64,000 nt of DNA from Vreelandella arcis (GTDB taxonomy: Bacteria > Pseudomonadota > Gammaproteobacteria > Pseudomonadales > Halomonadaceae): positions 186,001 through 250,000 of the forward strand of contig NZ_FNII01000002.1 of assembly GCF_900103865.1 (NCBI RefSeq), in the 5' to 3' direction. Position 1 is the first letter of the stretch; every line of letters starts with the position of its first letter. The position numbers and the translations under genes are program-made. The notes beneath the pieces are model-generated. The model was given only the letters and a program-made list of their open reading frames with translations, made no database searches and had not been told where the DNA came from. Positions 33,810-43,339 of the stretch are shown here, piece by piece.

Positions 33810-34508
33810 ATGGCAGGATTCGATAAGCGAGTTTCTTCCTACGAAGAAGCGATGGAAGGCATTGAAAGCGGCATGACCGTATTGGCCGGCGGCTTTGGCC
33901 TGTGCGGCATCCCCGAAAACCTGATCGCGGAAATAAAACGACGCAAGGTCAAAGATCTAACCGTTGTATCAAACAACTGTGGCGTCGATGGGTTTGGTTT
34001 GGGCTTGCTGCTGGAAGATCGTCAGATCCGCAAAATCTTAGCGTCCTACGTAGGCGAGAACGCCTTATTTGAGCAGCAAATGCTCAATGATGAAATCGAA
34101 GTCGTGTTAACGCCTCAGGGCTCCCTGGCGGAAAAAATGCGCGCTGGTGGTGCTGGGATTCCGGCGTTTTTTACCGCGACCGGCTATGGCACACCCATTG
34201 GTGAGGGTAAAGAAGTTCGCGAGTTCAATGGCCGCCCGCATATTCTGGAAGAAGCCATCACCGGCGATTTCGCCATTGTAAAAGGCTGGAAAGCTGATCG
34301 TTACGGCAATGTCATGTATCGCCATACGGCGCAAAACTTTAATCCCATGGTGGCAACGGCAGGCAGAATTACCGTCGTTGAAGTTGAAGAGATCGTCGAG
34401 CCAGGCGATTTGGAACCCAGTCAGATTCATACGCCGGGTATCTATGTAGACCGACTCATTCAGGGCTCGTTTGAAAAACGTATCGAAAAACGCACGGTGC
34501 GTAGTTAA
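33810..34508 (+). CDS. scoA: 3-oxoacid CoA-transferase subunit A
   Basis: 232 residues of CoA-transferase family I, alpha subunit. Hallmarks: [19 protein letters not shown] with the glycine-rich loop, [14 protein letters not shown], and [16 protein letters not shown]. With ScoB it moves CoA from succinyl-CoA to acetoacetate, feeding ketone bodies and polyhydroxybutyrate breakdown products into acetyl-CoA. Followed by scoB after 63 bases. A 3-hydroxybutyrate dehydrogenase gene 2 kb away would supply acetoacetate. Confidence 0.93.
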   Translation: MAGFDKRVSSYEEAMEGIESGMTVLAGGFGLCGIPENLIAEIKRRKVKDLTVVSNNCGVDGFGLGLLLEDRQIRKILASYVGENALFEQQMLNDEIEVVLTPQGSLAEKMRAGGAGIPAFFTATGYGTPIGEGKEVREFNGRPHILEEAITGDFAIVKGWKADRYGNVMYRHTAQNFNPMVATAGRITVVEVEEIVEPGDLEPSQIHTPGIYVDRLIQGSFEKRIEKRTVRS

Positions 34509-34571
34509 CGCGGCCTAGCGAATAACCCCGGTTGCTTCGGCTTTTAATCGATTCTCTATGAGGTACAGACC

Positions 34572-35237
34572 ATGGCATTGACACGTGAACAAATGGCCCA
34601 GCGTGTGGCCCGCGAACTTGAAGACGGTTTTTACGTTAACTTAGGCATTGGCATCCCGACCTTGGTGGCTAACTATATTCCCGATGGCATGGACGTGATG
34701 CTTCAGTCGGAAAACGGGCTGCTGGGCATGGGGCGATACCCCACCGAAGACGAAGTTGATCCCGATATGATCAACGCTGGGAAACAAACGGTGACGGCCC
34801 GTCCAGGGGCGGCGATTTTTTCATCCGCAGAATCATTCGCCATGATTCGCGGTGGTCACGTTGACCTTACTGTTTTAGGCGCCTTTGAGGTGGATCAAAA
34901 CGGTAACATCGCCTCGTGGATGATTCCCGGTAAGCTAATCAAAGGCATGGGCGGTGCCATGGATTTGGTGGCTGGCGCGGAAAATATTATCTGCACCATG
35001 ACCCACGCGTCTAAGCACGGCGAATCCAAGCTGCTAGAGCAGTGCAATCTTCCGCTGACCGGTGCCGGCTGTATTAATCGCGTATTGACGGATCTTGCCT
35101 ACCTCGAAATCAAGGATGGGGCCTTCATTCTGAAAGAGCGGGCGCCCGGCGTGAGCGTTGAAGAAATTGTCGAAAAAACAGCGGGTAAATTGATCGTGCC
35201 GGATCATGTACCCGAAATGACGTTTGTTGAAGGCTAA
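34572..35237 (+). CDS. scoB: 3-oxoacid CoA-transferase subunit B
   Basis: 221 residues of CoA-transferase family I, beta subunit. The catalytic glutamate is in MLQSENGLLGMG near residue 50. Other hallmarks: NLGIGIPTLVANY, IRGGHVDLTVLGAFEVD, WMIPGKLIKGMGGAMDL and TVLTDL-like CINRVLTDLAYLE. AGGT lies upstream of the ATG. It forms the second half of the heterodimer with ScoA. Confidence 0.94.
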   Translation: MALTREQMAQRVARELEDGFYVNLGIGIPTLVANYIPDGMDVMLQSENGLLGMGRYPTEDEVDPDMINAGKQTVTARPGAAIFSSAESFAMIRGGHVDLTVLGAFEVDQNGNIASWMIPGKLIKGMGGAMDLVAGAENIICTMTHASKHGESKLLEQCNLPLTGAGCINRVLTDLAYLEIKDGAFILKERAPGVSVEEIVEKTAGKLIVPDHVPEMTFVEG

Positions 35238-35288
35238 ACTGCCGAAGTGTGTTTTGGGGATTACCCAGGCGTAAGCGTTTAACGGCGT

Positions 35289-36056
35289 TTACGCCATTTC
35301 ACAGCGGGTGTGTAAGGGCAACAATAATTCCGCTACCCGTTCATGATCACTGTCGAGATGCTTTTGGACGATCGCCAAGCCGCCTAGGCACAGTCGGTGT
35401 TCATCGCCTTGGCTGAAAATTACTTTTTGCGGCGTAGCAGGATAAAAACGGTGGGTAAGCAGGCTAGAAACACCAAATACACCGTTCTGCTGTCCGGCTA
35501 ATTGGCTGAGGCCGCTTTGTAGAAGCTGCTCGTCGAGCATCTCAATGGAGTTTCCCAACTTTTCACAATCAAAGCCTGCATGGTGCAACCTGGGCCCCAT
35601 GACGGCGAGCCAAGCGGCCAATGGGTGCGCATCGTGCAGTTGCTGGTACAGCGCCCAGGAAGGCATTGGCCAAGGACGACCTCGGCAGAGCAAGTTTTGT
35701 CCCTTGGCGTCCTGCGGATGGGTTTGTTGTACGATCGCGAGCAGAGCTTCTCGAGGAGATTTTGAAAGCGTACCTGTTTGCAGCTCGGCGAGTACCAGCC
35801 AACTGCCACCGTCCGCTGGCGCTAACAGATAGATTAAAAGCCCTTTATCGGCCATGGCGTAATGCCCAACGTGACGATAGCCCAGGTGTGAAAGCGCTGG
35901 TGTTAGCGCTTGGGCTGAGAAGGCGCCATGGTTTAGGGTCACCAGCGTAAGATAATCTGCTGGGGTGGACAGGAGCCATAAGCGAAGCGCCCCAATGTCG
36001 GGGTGTGTATGGACATAATCCAACCATAGCTGCTGGATGAACTCCTCGCGATGCAT
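35289..36056 (-). CDS. DUF1338-like (2-oxoadipate dioxygenase/decarboxylase-like) protein
   Basis: 255 residues. Remote resemblance to DUF1338/YdcJ proteins is seen in LWLDYVHTHP near the start, LSHLGYRHVGHYAMADKGL, and HPLAAWLAVMGPRLHHAGF. The metal-binding triad of that family seems kept: His in LNHGAFS, Glu in LAELQTG, His in RLHHAG. YdcJ-type enzymes turn 2-oxoadipate into 2-hydroxyglutarate. Identity is low, so function is uncertain. ATG 36056 is chosen because AAGGAAGG lies four bases before it; the ATG at 36086 lacks a site. Confidence 0.5.
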   Translation of the reverse strand: MHREEFIQQLWLDYVHTHPDIGALRLWLLSTPADYLTLVTLNHGAFSAQALTPALSHLGYRHVGHYAMADKGLLIYLLAPADGGSWLVLAELQTGTLSKSPREALLAIVQQTHPQDAKGQNLLCRGRPWPMPSWALYQQLHDAHPLAAWLAVMGPRLHHAGFDCEKLGNSIEMLDEQLLQSGLSQLAGQQNGVFGVSSLLTHRFYPATPQKVIFSQGDEHRLCLGGLAIVQKHLDSDHERVAELLLPLHTRCEMA

Positions 36057-36170
36057 ACTGCCTTCCTTGCCAACGTGTCGGCCCATTTGAGTCTGGGGTT
36101 ACATCGGTTCAAGTATAGGCAAGTGGCAATGTCTTGGTTCAACGCAGCTAAACGGCGGATTAACGGTGGC

Positions 36171-36446
36171 TCACGATGTCGATGGTGCGCTGAGTAATTG
36201 GCGGTCGCGCACGAACTGGTCGAACTCGCTGAAGCCACCCACATGCTGCTGGTCAACAAACACCTGAGGAACCGTATGAATGGGTTTGCCAACGGTTTTT
36301 GCGATGTCCTCTTTGCTCACGCCTTCTGAGGGCATATCAACATAACGGTAACCTTCAATATTACCGAGTTCTTCTAACTGTTCAGCAAGCTGTTTGGCGC
36401 GAACACAGAACGGGCAGGATAAGCGCCCAAAAATGACGACGAACAT
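36171..36446 (-). CDS. grxA: Glutaredoxin 1
   Basis: 91 residues starting MFVVIFGRLSCPFCVRAKQL, very like E. coli GrxA (start MQTVIFGRSGCPYCVRAK). The active site is CPFC at about residues 11-14, and TVPQVFVDQQHVGGFSEF contains the cis-Pro and the glutathione-binding GG. It reduces disulfides with glutathione, including ribonucleotide reductase. AAAGGAG lies six bases before the chosen ATG; upstream in-frame starts are rejected. Confidence 0.95.
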   Translation of the reverse strand: MFVVIFGRLSCPFCVRAKQLAEQLEELGNIEGYRYVDMPSEGVSKEDIAKTVGKPIHTVPQVFVDQQHVGGFSEFDQFVRDRQLLSAPSTS

Positions 36447-36644
36447 GCAAAACTCCTTTGCTAGCACCATTAAAAGTTGTTCATTGTGGACTAGCCATTG
36501 GAGGTTCGCCAATAGGGAGTCCCTACAAAAGGTATTGAGTCACGTTATCATCAACGCCAGCGTATCAAATGGGCGCACTACGGGTGCGGTGAATCGACTA
36601 GACTGACCTCAGTCCCACTTTGCTTGACACTAAAAGGATCAATC

Positions 36645-37415
36645 ATGACGACAACAACGGTTATACCCCGGGTTGCCCTGGTAACAGGCACCAGCAGCGG
36701 TATTGGCGAAGCGGTAGTGAAGCATTTTTGTGAATTAGGCCACCAAGTATTAGCCGTCGATTTTAATCCGGACGGTAAGGCAATTGCCGAGGCGGCGGGT
36801 GCGGCCTTTTACGAGGCTGATTTGACCGATCCGGATGCCTGTCGTGGTGCTGTTGCAGACGCGGTCAAACGTTTTGGTGGGGTGGATATTCTGGTTAACA
36901 ACGCTGGGATTCAACATGTGGCGGCCATTGAGGAGTTTCCCGAAGCGAAGTGGCGGCAAATTATCGACCTGATGCTGACCGCGCCTTTTTTACTTACCCA
37001 AGCCGCTTGGCCGCATATGCGCCAGAAGGGTTGGGGGCGCATCGTTAACATTGCGTCTATTCATGCGCAGGTCGCATCGCCGGGCAAGGCCGCCTACATC
37101 AGTGCTAAGCATGGCATGATCGGGCTGACCAAAACGGCGGCGTTGGAAGGCGGCGAGCAGGGTATCACGGCGAATGCGATTTGCCCTGCTTACGTCAAAA
37201 CCCCGTTGGTCGATAATCAGATTGCGGATCAAGCTAAGTTGCATGGCATGGGCGAGCAAGAAGTGATTGAAAACATCATGCTTAAAAACGCGGCGGTTAA
37301 ACGTCTGATTGAGCCTATTGAAGTCGCCCAGTTGGTGGCCTACCTAACGTCCGATGCAGCGGGTGCTGTGACGGGGGCAAGCTGGAATATCGATCTGGGC
37401 TGGACCGCTCATTAA
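36645..37415 (+). CDS. 3-hydroxybutyrate dehydrogenase (SDR family)
   Basis: 256 residues, a classical short-chain dehydrogenase. NAD-binding TGTSSGIGEAV, NNAGIQHVAAIEEF, and the catalytic Ser-Tyr-x3-Lys (IASIHAQ...YISAKHG) are visible. The sequence around IHAQVASPGKAAYISAKHG and the tail YLTSDAAGAVTGASWNIDLGWTAH match D-3-hydroxybutyrate dehydrogenases, which make acetoacetate. Start ATG 36645 follows AAAAGGA. With scoAB it gives a route from 3-hydroxybutyrate to acetoacetyl-CoA. Confidence 0.9.
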   Translation: MTTTTVIPRVALVTGTSSGIGEAVVKHFCELGHQVLAVDFNPDGKAIAEAAGAAFYEADLTDPDACRGAVADAVKRFGGVDILVNNAGIQHVAAIEEFPEAKWRQIIDLMLTAPFLLTQAAWPHMRQKGWGRIVNIASIHAQVASPGKAAYISAKHGMIGLTKTAALEGGEQGITANAICPAYVKTPLVDNQIADQAKLHGMGEQEVIENIMLKNAAVKRLIEPIEVAQLVAYLTSDAAGAVTGASWNIDLGWTAH

Positions 37416-37427
37416 CAAGCCTTTCAA

Positions 37428-37453
37428 GCCACCGGTACATTGGTAACGGTGGC
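37428..37453. terminator. Hairpin between convergent dehydrogenase and regA-like genes
   Basis: GCCACCG (37428-37434) and CGGTGGC (37447-37453) form a stem between two convergent genes. T tracts are short, so this is tentative. Confidence 0.45.
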
Positions 37454-37467
37454 AGCCCTTTAGGCCT

Positions 37468-38007
37468 CTAGCGACGCACAGGGCGTTTTTGTAATTTGCG
37501 CTGCAGCGTGCGGCGATGCATACCCAGCGCCCTGGCCGTGGCTGAGATATTGCCATCGTGTTCCTGTAATACCTTTTGGATGTGCTCCCAGGTAATGCGA
37601 TTAATCGAGGGCGGGTTATCGGCAACTTCTATATTGGGGTCGCCATCTTCCCGTTCGAAGGCGGTAAGCACGTCGTCAGCGTCAACCGGTTTACACAGAT
37701 AGTTCATGGCCCCGAGTTTAATGGCCTCAACCGCTGTTGCGATGCTGGAGTAGCCGGTCAGCACGACGACGTGACAGTGAGGCACCACGGCCAACAGATC
37801 GGGCAGCAGCTTGAGGCCCGAAGAGTTTTCCAATTTCAAATCTAGCGTGGCCATGGTCGGCTTGTGTTGGGCTGCCAGAGTGAGCGCTTGATCGGCATCG
37901 TGCGCGATCACCACCTCAAAACCCCGCCGGGTCAGCGAGCGGCTTAATACATGGCAAAACATTTCGTCGTCGTCGACAATCAGCAGACGTTGCTCTTGCG
38001 TTTGCAT
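37468..38007 (-). CDS. RegA/ActR/RoxR-type response regulator
   Basis: 179 residues. The receiver domain (about 7-120) has the acidic pocket VDDDE and phosphorylation site Asp56 in ATLDLKLENSSG, with Lys in YLCKPVDADD. The C-terminal Fis-type HTH reads GMHRRTLQRKLQKRPVRR, nearly identical to the strongly conserved RegA/PrrA/RoxR helix. Such regulators control redox-dependent genes (terminal oxidases, energy and carbon metabolism). It follows the sensor gene by 37 bases. The gene order membrane protein-sensor-regulator is leftward. Confidence 0.92.
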   Translation of the reverse strand: MQTQEQRLLIVDDDEMFCHVLSRSLTRRGFEVVIAHDADQALTLAAQHKPTMATLDLKLENSSGLKLLPDLLAVVPHCHVVVLTGYSSIATAVEAIKLGAMNYLCKPVDADDVLTAFEREDGDPNIEVADNPPSINRITWEHIQKVLQEHDGNISATARALGMHRRTLQRKLQKRPVRR

Positions 38008-38044
38008 GATGACCTCAATAAAAAGCTGAAAGCGGAGCCAGGCG

Positions 38045-39322
38045 TTAAGCCGCCTCGGCGCGAGGCAATGTGACTTCGGTTAACGTCCCGCCCTCTGGAT
38101 GGTTATACAGACTGACGCCACCGCCAAAACGGTTGATGGTGGCGTGAGTCAAAAATAGACCAATGCCCATTCCCTTACTTTTGGTGGAAATAAACGTATC
38201 GCCGAGCTGGTCGGCGATAGACAAAGCAACGCCTGGGCCATGATCCCGAATGTCGATGACGATGTGATCCGCCTGCCAATCTAACCCGATGGCGATACCT
38301 TCAGGGTTGGCGTCTGCGGCATTGTTTAGCAGGTTGGTTAATGCCTGATCCAACGTGGCGTCGACGGCTAGCCAAGGCCGCCCACGTCGCTCGGCTATCT
38401 CTAGCCGATGGCTGACGTCGGGTCTCAGCACTAGCCAGCGCTGTACCACCCCGGTTAGCCATGTTTCAGCGTCGAGCACTTCAGGCTCGGCCATGCGTCG
38501 GCGGTCTGCCTGGCTAACTAGGTGCTGTAAGCGCGATTTGCAAATGTCTACCTGCTGGCGCAGCAAGGCCACATCCTCCTGGCGCTCGGGATCGCCTTCA
38601 GCTTCTTCCTGCATATCTTTAAGTAACACCGCCATGGTTGATAAAGGCGTGCCGAGTTCGTGCGCCGTGCCAGCGGCCTGGGTGGCAACGGCCAGCACTT
38701 GTTCATTACGCAATGCTGCTTCCCGCGTGCGAGAAAGCGCTTGATCGCGATGGCGTAGCGCATGCGCCATTTTGTAAATAAAGAAGGTGACCAACCCCGC
38801 TGATAGACCGAAATTCACCCACATGCCCAATACATGCAGGCTTAGCGGGCTACTGCTATTAATGTGGCCGAGCTGGGGAATTGGGTGATAATCGATCATC
38901 AAAAAGCTATAAGCTGCCATGGCGCAGCCTGCGATAATCCATGCATGGCGCCAGGGCAGAGTGGCTGCAGCAATGGTAACCGGCACCAGGTAGTAGGTAA
39001 TGAAGGGGTTAGTTGAGCCACCGGAAAAATAAAACAGCAGCGTTAAGCCGAGTATGTCGGCCAGTAAGTGCAGCAGATATTCCAGGTGTTCCACTGCCCG
39101 TGGGCGTCCAAGGCGCCACCAGGTGGCGATGTTAAGGATGCCCATTGCCAGCACGACACTGACTACCTCTGTGATGGGCAGTTCAAATGCCAGCAGTTGC
39201 GTGCCGACTATGATGGCAATTAAAAAGCCCGTCCAGGTGATGCCCCGCACGATGGTTAAACGCACCAAATTGCGATTAGGCGTCGATAACGGGAGGGGCA
39301 GCTCAGTCGGCATTTCACTCAC
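38045..39322 (-). CDS. RegB/PrrB/RoxS-type redox-sensing histidine kinase
   Basis: 425 residues. About six membrane segments (residues 25-185) include the quinone-sensing heptapeptide GGSTNPF (101-107). The phosphoacceptor H-box is AHELGTPLSTMAVLL with His221. The redox-box cysteine of RegB is matched by Cys261 in LLRQQVDICKSRL. The ATPase domain shows NNAADAN and DHGPGV and GMGIGLFLTHA. It should phosphorylate the RegA-like protein when electron carriers are reduced. Its ATG overlaps the stop of the upstream membrane-protein gene (ATGA type), so they are coupled. Confidence 0.92.
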   Translation of the reverse strand: MSEMPTELPLPLSTPNRNLVRLTIVRGITWTGFLIAIIVGTQLLAFELPITEVVSVVLAMGILNIATWWRLGRPRAVEHLEYLLHLLADILGLTLLFYFSGGSTNPFITYYLVPVTIAAATLPWRHAWIIAGCAMAAYSFLMIDYHPIPQLGHINSSSPLSLHVLGMWVNFGLSAGLVTFFIYKMAHALRHRDQALSRTREAALRNEQVLAVATQAAGTAHELGTPLSTMAVLLKDMQEEAEGDPERQEDVALLRQQVDICKSRLQHLVSQADRRRMAEPEVLDAETWLTGVVQRWLVLRPDVSHRLEIAERRGRPWLAVDATLDQALTNLLNNAADANPEGIAIGLDWQADHIVIDIRDHGPGVALSIADQLGDTFISTKSKGMGIGLFLTHATINRFGGGVSLYNHPEGGTLTEVTLPRAEAA

Positions 39323-39735
39323 TTGGCGGTCTTTTTAAAGCGGTGAATTAAAAACTTAATACACAGTGTAACCACAAAGGTGAGCCACCCTGCTGTTGCC
39401 ACAATGTTAACCATCAGCATTTTAGGCGGCAACCAAGCGCTACCCAGCACGCCTTCAATCATAATGTGAAAAAACATCGCGATCAGCAGCGGCAGGGCTA
39501 GCAAATGAATCCACATGTCCGTACGACGTTTGCGGACGTGGTAGCGGCGTAGCAGGCAGCGAAACGGGCGATGCGCCCAGCTAAAGAACGCCAGCGTGGC
39601 AATGACCAGCAACATGGCAAGCGTTGCTTCTGTACTGCCGTAATACACGGAAAACGACACCGACCAAGCCAGGCCAAGCCATATCAGGCCTTCTAGGCTG
39701 GCAATAATATCGGCATAGCGCCGCACGTTCTGCAT
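39319..39735 (-). CDS. Four-helix membrane protein of unknown function, coupled to regB-like gene
   Basis: 138 residues, four predicted membrane spans (about 13-30, 37-52, 74-95, 103-125) with a very basic cytoplasmic loop (RCLLRRYHVRKRRTD). Histidines lie in or near spans (WIHLL, FFHIMIE), so haem binding is conceivable but unproven. AAAGGAA precedes the ATG. Its stop overlaps the sensor-kinase start by four bases, which suggests a shared role in redox sensing. No family was recognised. Confidence 0.75.
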   Translation of the reverse strand: MQNVRRYADIIASLEGLIWLGLAWSVSFSVYYGSTEATLAMLLVIATLAFFSWAHRPFRCLLRRYHVRKRRTDMWIHLLALPLLIAMFFHIMIEGVLGSAWLPPKMLMVNIVATAGWLTFVVTLCIKFLIHRFKKTAK

Positions 39736-39895
39736 GAAGAGTTTCCTTTAACCAAACAATGGCCGATATCATACGCCAGATTATCAAGGCTGTGGGTGCC
39801 CGATGGTCGATTTAACCCGACGGAGGATCCGGTATACTGCGGTATGTTGACGCATCGTGTGTGTCATTTTTTATTGACTATGTACAGGATATTTC

Positions 39896-40930
39896 GTGGA
39901 CGAGATTACGTTGATTCGGCCAGACGATTGGCATCTTCACCTACGCGATGGCGAGGCGCTTAAAGCGGTGGTAGGGCATACGGCTGCCCAGATGGGCCGC
40001 GCGATTATTATGCCCAATCTAACGCCGCCCATTACCACTACAGAACAAGCAATCGCCTATCATCAGCGAATATTGGCGGCGTTGCCTGCTGGTAGCCGTT
40101 TCGAGCCATTGATGACGCTGTATTTGACCGATACCACACCGCCCGAGGAAATCGAGCGGGCCGTTAACAGCGGTATCGTCAAAGCCGTTAAGCTCTATCC
40201 GGCGGGAGCAACGACAAACTCAGCTTCAGGCGTAACCGATTTATCGCACTGTGACGACACCATCGCAGCACTTGCCGAGGCGGGAATGCCGTTATTAATG
40301 CACGGCGAGGTCACGGATAATGAGATCGATATTTTTGATCGTGAAGCGGTGTTTATCGAGCGGGTTCTCACGCCTCTGCTGGCGCGTCATCCCACCCTGA
40401 AAGTGGTCTTTGAGCATATCACCACTCAACAAGCGGCCGAGTTCGTTGCCCAAGCGCCGGACACGGTCGCCGCGACGATCACTGCGCATCATCTATTGTT
40501 TAATCGCAATAAAATGCTGGTAGGTGGAATTCGCCCGCATTACTACTGCCTGCCGATTTTAAAACGCGAACAACATCGCCAGGCGTTGCTCAAGGCGGCG
40601 ACCAGCGGTAGCGGGAAGTTTTTCCTGGGAACCGATAGCGCGCCTCATGCGCAATCGGCCAAAGAGTCTAGCTGTGGTTGCGCGGGAGCCTACACGGCCT
40701 CGACGGCTATTGAATTGTATGCGACGGCGTTTGAAGAAGCCGGTGCGCTAGCGGCGTTGGAAGGTTTTGCCAGCTTGAATGGCCCCCGCTTTTACGGGCT
40801 GCCCCCTAACCGCGACAGCATAACGTTGTCGCGGCGTTCGCAGTCGATACCTGCCAGCTACCCTTATGCGCAGGGGGAGGCGATTATTCCGTTATTAGCC
40901 GGGGAAACGCTCGGCTGGTCAATTAGCTAG
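39896..40930 (+). CDS. pyrC: Dihydroorotase
   Basis: 344 residues, class II dihydroorotase as in E. coli (348). It closes carbamoyl-aspartate to dihydroorotate in pyrimidine synthesis. Zinc ligands: [10 protein letters not shown] (HxH), the carboxylated lysine in [12 protein letters not shown], His in LLMHGEV and VFEHITT, and Asp in [12 protein letters not shown] start with CAGGAT upstream. Its stop overlaps the convergent mtnN stop by eight bases. Confidence 0.96.
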   Translation: MDEITLIRPDDWHLHLRDGEALKAVVGHTAAQMGRAIIMPNLTPPITTTEQAIAYHQRILAALPAGSRFEPLMTLYLTDTTPPEEIERAVNSGIVKAVKLYPAGATTNSASGVTDLSHCDDTIAALAEAGMPLLMHGEVTDNEIDIFDREAVFIERVLTPLLARHPTLKVVFEHITTQQAAEFVAQAPDTVAATITAHHLLFNRNKMLVGGIRPHYYCLPILKREQHRQALLKAATSGSGKFFLGTDSAPHAQSAKESSCGCAGAYTASTAIELYATAFEEAGALAALEGFASLNGPRFYGLPPNRDSITLSRRSQSIPASYPYAQGEAIIPLLAGETLGWSIS

Positions 40931-41630
40931 CGCTCAGCGTGAGTAGCATCTGGTCGACCATTCGCGAAGAGTGGTCGGCGGCTACGTCAAGAAACTGCTC
41001 GAAGGATAAGTGGTTGTCACCGCTGCCGGGAATATCCGAGAGCGCGCGAATGACCACGAACGGGCACTGGTACAAATAACATGTCTGGGCGATCGCGGCC
41101 GCTTCCATTTCCACCGCTAGCATGCTCGGAAATGACGCGCGTGTCGCTTCGACGCGTGCCGGATCCGCCATAAACGCATCACCCGTGGCAATTAGCCCTT
41201 CGCGAACGTTAACTTCCCCCAGCGTTTTAATTGCGCCGCGAGCGATATCCCGCAGCGAGGCGTCGGCTAGATATGCCGCCGGCATGCCGGGCACTTGGCC
41301 GATTTCATAGCCAAACACAGTGGCGTCCACATCGTGGTGACGAACCTCGTCAGAAATAATGATGTCACCGATGTGCAAGTCGCTGGCAAACCCACCCGCT
41401 GAACCGGTATTGATCACCGCGTCCGGTTGGTGGCGCTCTAACAGTAGCGCTGTGCCGACAGCCGCGTTTACCTTGCCAATACCCGATTGCAGTATGGTCA
41501 CGTCAAGGCCATGGCGTGTGCCGCGATGAAAGACAAAGCCGGCGTGCTCATAGCGCTGCGGATTGTCGAGCTGTGACGCCAGAATGCTGACTTCTTGCGC
41601 CATCGCGCCAATAATACCAATACGCTTCAC
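40923..41630 (-). CDS. mtnN: 5'-methylthioadenosine/S-adenosylhomocysteine nucleosidase
   Basis: 235 residues. Family features: [17 protein letters not shown] at the start, the catalytic Glu in IGAMAQE, NTGSAGG in the middle, [12 protein letters not shown], and the active-site Asp in RALSDIPG. It cleaves MTA and SAH in the methyl cycle and quorum-signal salvage. It converges on pyrC with an eight-base overlap and lies 44 bases downstream of folD on the same strand. Confidence 0.96.
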   Translation of the reverse strand: MKRIGIIGAMAQEVSILASQLDNPQRYEHAGFVFHRGTRHGLDVTILQSGIGKVNAAVGTALLLERHQPDAVINTGSAGGFASDLHIGDIIISDEVRHHDVDATVFGYEIGQVPGMPAAYLADASLRDIARGAIKTLGEVNVREGLIATGDAFMADPARVEATRASFPSMLAVEMEAAAIAQTCYLYQCPFVVIRALSDIPGSGDNHLSFEQFLDVAADHSSRMVDQMLLTLSAS

Positions 41631-41674
41631 AGTGTTAGTTTCCTTTGGGTAGCAGGGGTGTTTATTTGACGAGG

Positions 41675-42538
41675 TTAAGCTTGAACTGAGTCGTGTTGTT
41701 CAGCGGCTGCCAAGGTGTTTTCAAGTAGTGTGGCGACTGTCATAGGGCCCACGCCGCCGGGAACCGGGGTGATGAAGCTGGCGCGCTCGGCGGCGGCCTG
41801 GAAATCAACATCCCCCCTCAGCGTGCCGTCGTCATGGCGGTTAATGCCTACATCGATGACGATGGCGCCAGGCTTTATCCACTCGCCTTTAACGATGCCG
41901 GGCTTGCCAACGGCGACCACCACAATATCGGCCCGACTGACATGCGCCGCCAAGTCTTGCGTAAAACGGTGACATACCGTGGTCGTTGCACCGGCTAGCA
42001 TGAGCTCCAACGCCATGGGGCGCCCGACTATGTTGGAAGCGCCCACAACAGTGGCGTCTAATCCGCGTACTTTGATATCGCTTTGTTCAAGCAATGTCAT
42101 AATGCCTTTAGGCGTGCATGGGCGCAGCGCGGGTGTTCTCTGGGCGAGTCGGCCGATATTGAAAGGGTGGAAGCCATCGACGTCTTTATCGGGGCGTATA
42201 CGCTCTAATATCAGGCTGGCGTCGAGATGATCAGGCAATGGCAACTGAACCAAAATGCCATCGACGGTGGGATCGTTGTTCAGTTGATCGACCAGTGATT
42301 CCAGTGTTTGCTGTGTAGTGTCGGTGGGTAGCGCGTGCTGAAAAGACAGGATGCCTGCCTGCTCGCAGGCGCGGTGCTTGTTGTTCACATAAAGCTGCGA
42401 GGCGGGATCATCTCCTACCAACACAACCGCGAGTCCTGGTGCTCGTTTGCCGGCTTGTTGGCGGGCAGTGACCTTTTGAGCAACGTGTTGACGGACATTA
42501 GCGGCGATAGCTTTGCCATCGATGAGTTGGGCGGTCAT
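41675..42538 (-). CDS. folD: Bifunctional methylenetetrahydrofolate dehydrogenase/cyclohydrolase
   Basis: 287 residues. Hallmarks: the catalytic Lys in [61 protein letters not shown] and the end [18 protein letters not shown]. It interconverts 5,10-methylene-, methenyl- and 10-formyl-tetrahydrofolate, using the methylene-THF that the glycine cleavage system here supplies. It lies upstream of mtnN in the same direction. Confidence 0.97.
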   Translation of the reverse strand: MTAQLIDGKAIAANVRQHVAQKVTARQQAGKRAPGLAVVLVGDDPASQLYVNNKHRACEQAGILSFQHALPTDTTQQTLESLVDQLNNDPTVDGILVQLPLPDHLDASLILERIRPDKDVDGFHPFNIGRLAQRTPALRPCTPKGIMTLLEQSDIKVRGLDATVVGASNIVGRPMALELMLAGATTTVCHRFTQDLAAHVSRADIVVVAVGKPGIVKGEWIKPGAIVIDVGINRHDDGTLRGDVDFQAAAERASFITPVPGGVGPMTVATLLENTLAAAEQHDSVQA

Positions 42539-42672
42539 TTAGAGAAATCCCCTGGCGGTTGAAAGGCGAACACGAAGAAATAGACAGGTGTATTAACTAG
42601 AACTCTTTCGGTGTTAATTTTCGCATGAAGGGGCTGCTAGGCAAAGTACCAGGATTAGTTGTTGCCTTGATG

Positions 42673-42700
42673 GTTGACTTTAAAATTAAAAACAGTAATA
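42673..42700 (+). promoter_or_regulatory. Sigma-70 promoter of the tRNA cluster
   Basis: TTGACT (42673-42678), a 16-base spacer and TAATAT (42695-42700). A GC-rich discriminator-like stretch follows before the first tRNA at 42750, as in stringently controlled stable-RNA promoters. Confidence 0.7.
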
Positions 42701-42749
42701 TATGCCTCGCTTGAGACGGGCCATGCGGCAGCGTTTAGGCTAGAAAAAT

Positions 42750-42826
42750 CGGGGTGTAGCGCAGTCTGGTAGCGCGCCTGCTTTGGGAGCAGGATGTCGG
42801 GGGTTCGAATCCCTCCACCCCGACCA
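42750..42826 (+). tRNA. tRNA-Pro (anticodon TGG)
   Basis: A 77-base cloverleaf with CCA. Acceptor CGGGGTG/CACCCCG; anticodon stem CCTGC/GCAGG with loop TTTGGGA, so anticodon TGG. T-arm GGGGG-TTCGAAT-CCCTC. First of four tRNA genes behind one promoter. Confidence 0.96.
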
Positions 42827-42913
42827 CGTCTAACGCGAAAGGTAGTTTTGCTTTTCCAGGCAGTGGTTGTGGCCAAGTGCTCATCGATGTCTTTGCTTAC
42901 AGATATTACATGT

Positions 42914-42990
42914 GCGCTCATAGCTCAACCGGATAGAGCAACGGCCTTCTAAGCCGTAGGTTGCAGGTTCGAATCCTGCTGGGCGCGCCA
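42914..42990 (+). tRNA. tRNA-Arg (anticodon TCT)
   Basis: A 77-base cloverleaf with CCA. Acceptor GCGCTCA/TGGGCGC (one T:G pair); anticodon stem ACGGC/GCCGT with loop CTTCTAA, anticodon TCT, reading AGA/AGG. T-arm GCAGG-TTCGAAT-CCTGC. Confidence 0.96.
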
Positions 42991-43041
42991 TTTGTACCAG
43001 TAGCGATCAGCCGTTAAGTCTCTTAACTAGCAGTTGTCAGT

Positions 43042-43117
43042 GGTGGATGTAGCTCAGTGGTAGAGCCCCGGATTGTGGCTCCGGTGGTCGTGGGTTCGAT
43101 CCCCATCATCCACCCCA
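43042..43117 (+). tRNA. tRNA-His (anticodon GTG), copy 1
   Basis: 76 bases including the histidine-specific G at position -1 opposite C73. Acceptor GTGGATG/CATCCAC; anticodon stem CCGGA/TCCGG with loop TTGTGGC (GTG). CCA is encoded. Confidence 0.96.
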
Positions 43118-43159
43118 GCGACAACTCAGCATGTAAGTTCAGTTCCCTTTTTAGGTTAT

Positions 43160-43235
43160 GGTGGATGTAGCTCAGTGGTAGAGCCCCGGATTGTGGCTCC
43201 GGTGGTCGTGGGTTCGATCCCCATCATCCACCCCA
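43160..43235 (+). tRNA. tRNA-His (anticodon GTG), copy 2
   Basis: Identical in sequence to copy 1 and 42 bases downstream of it, again with G-1 and encoded CCA. It ends the tRNA cluster. A pyrimidine-rich stretch with T tracts follows, without a clear terminator stem. Confidence 0.96.
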
Positions 43236-43339
43236 TTAACCTCCTCTTATGTTCTAGTAAGTTCTCTCTTTTCCCTCCTCGTTGTTCAGTTTTAATCTCC
43301 CGCAATTTTTTTCTACTTTATTTATTTTCGCTTCCTTTT

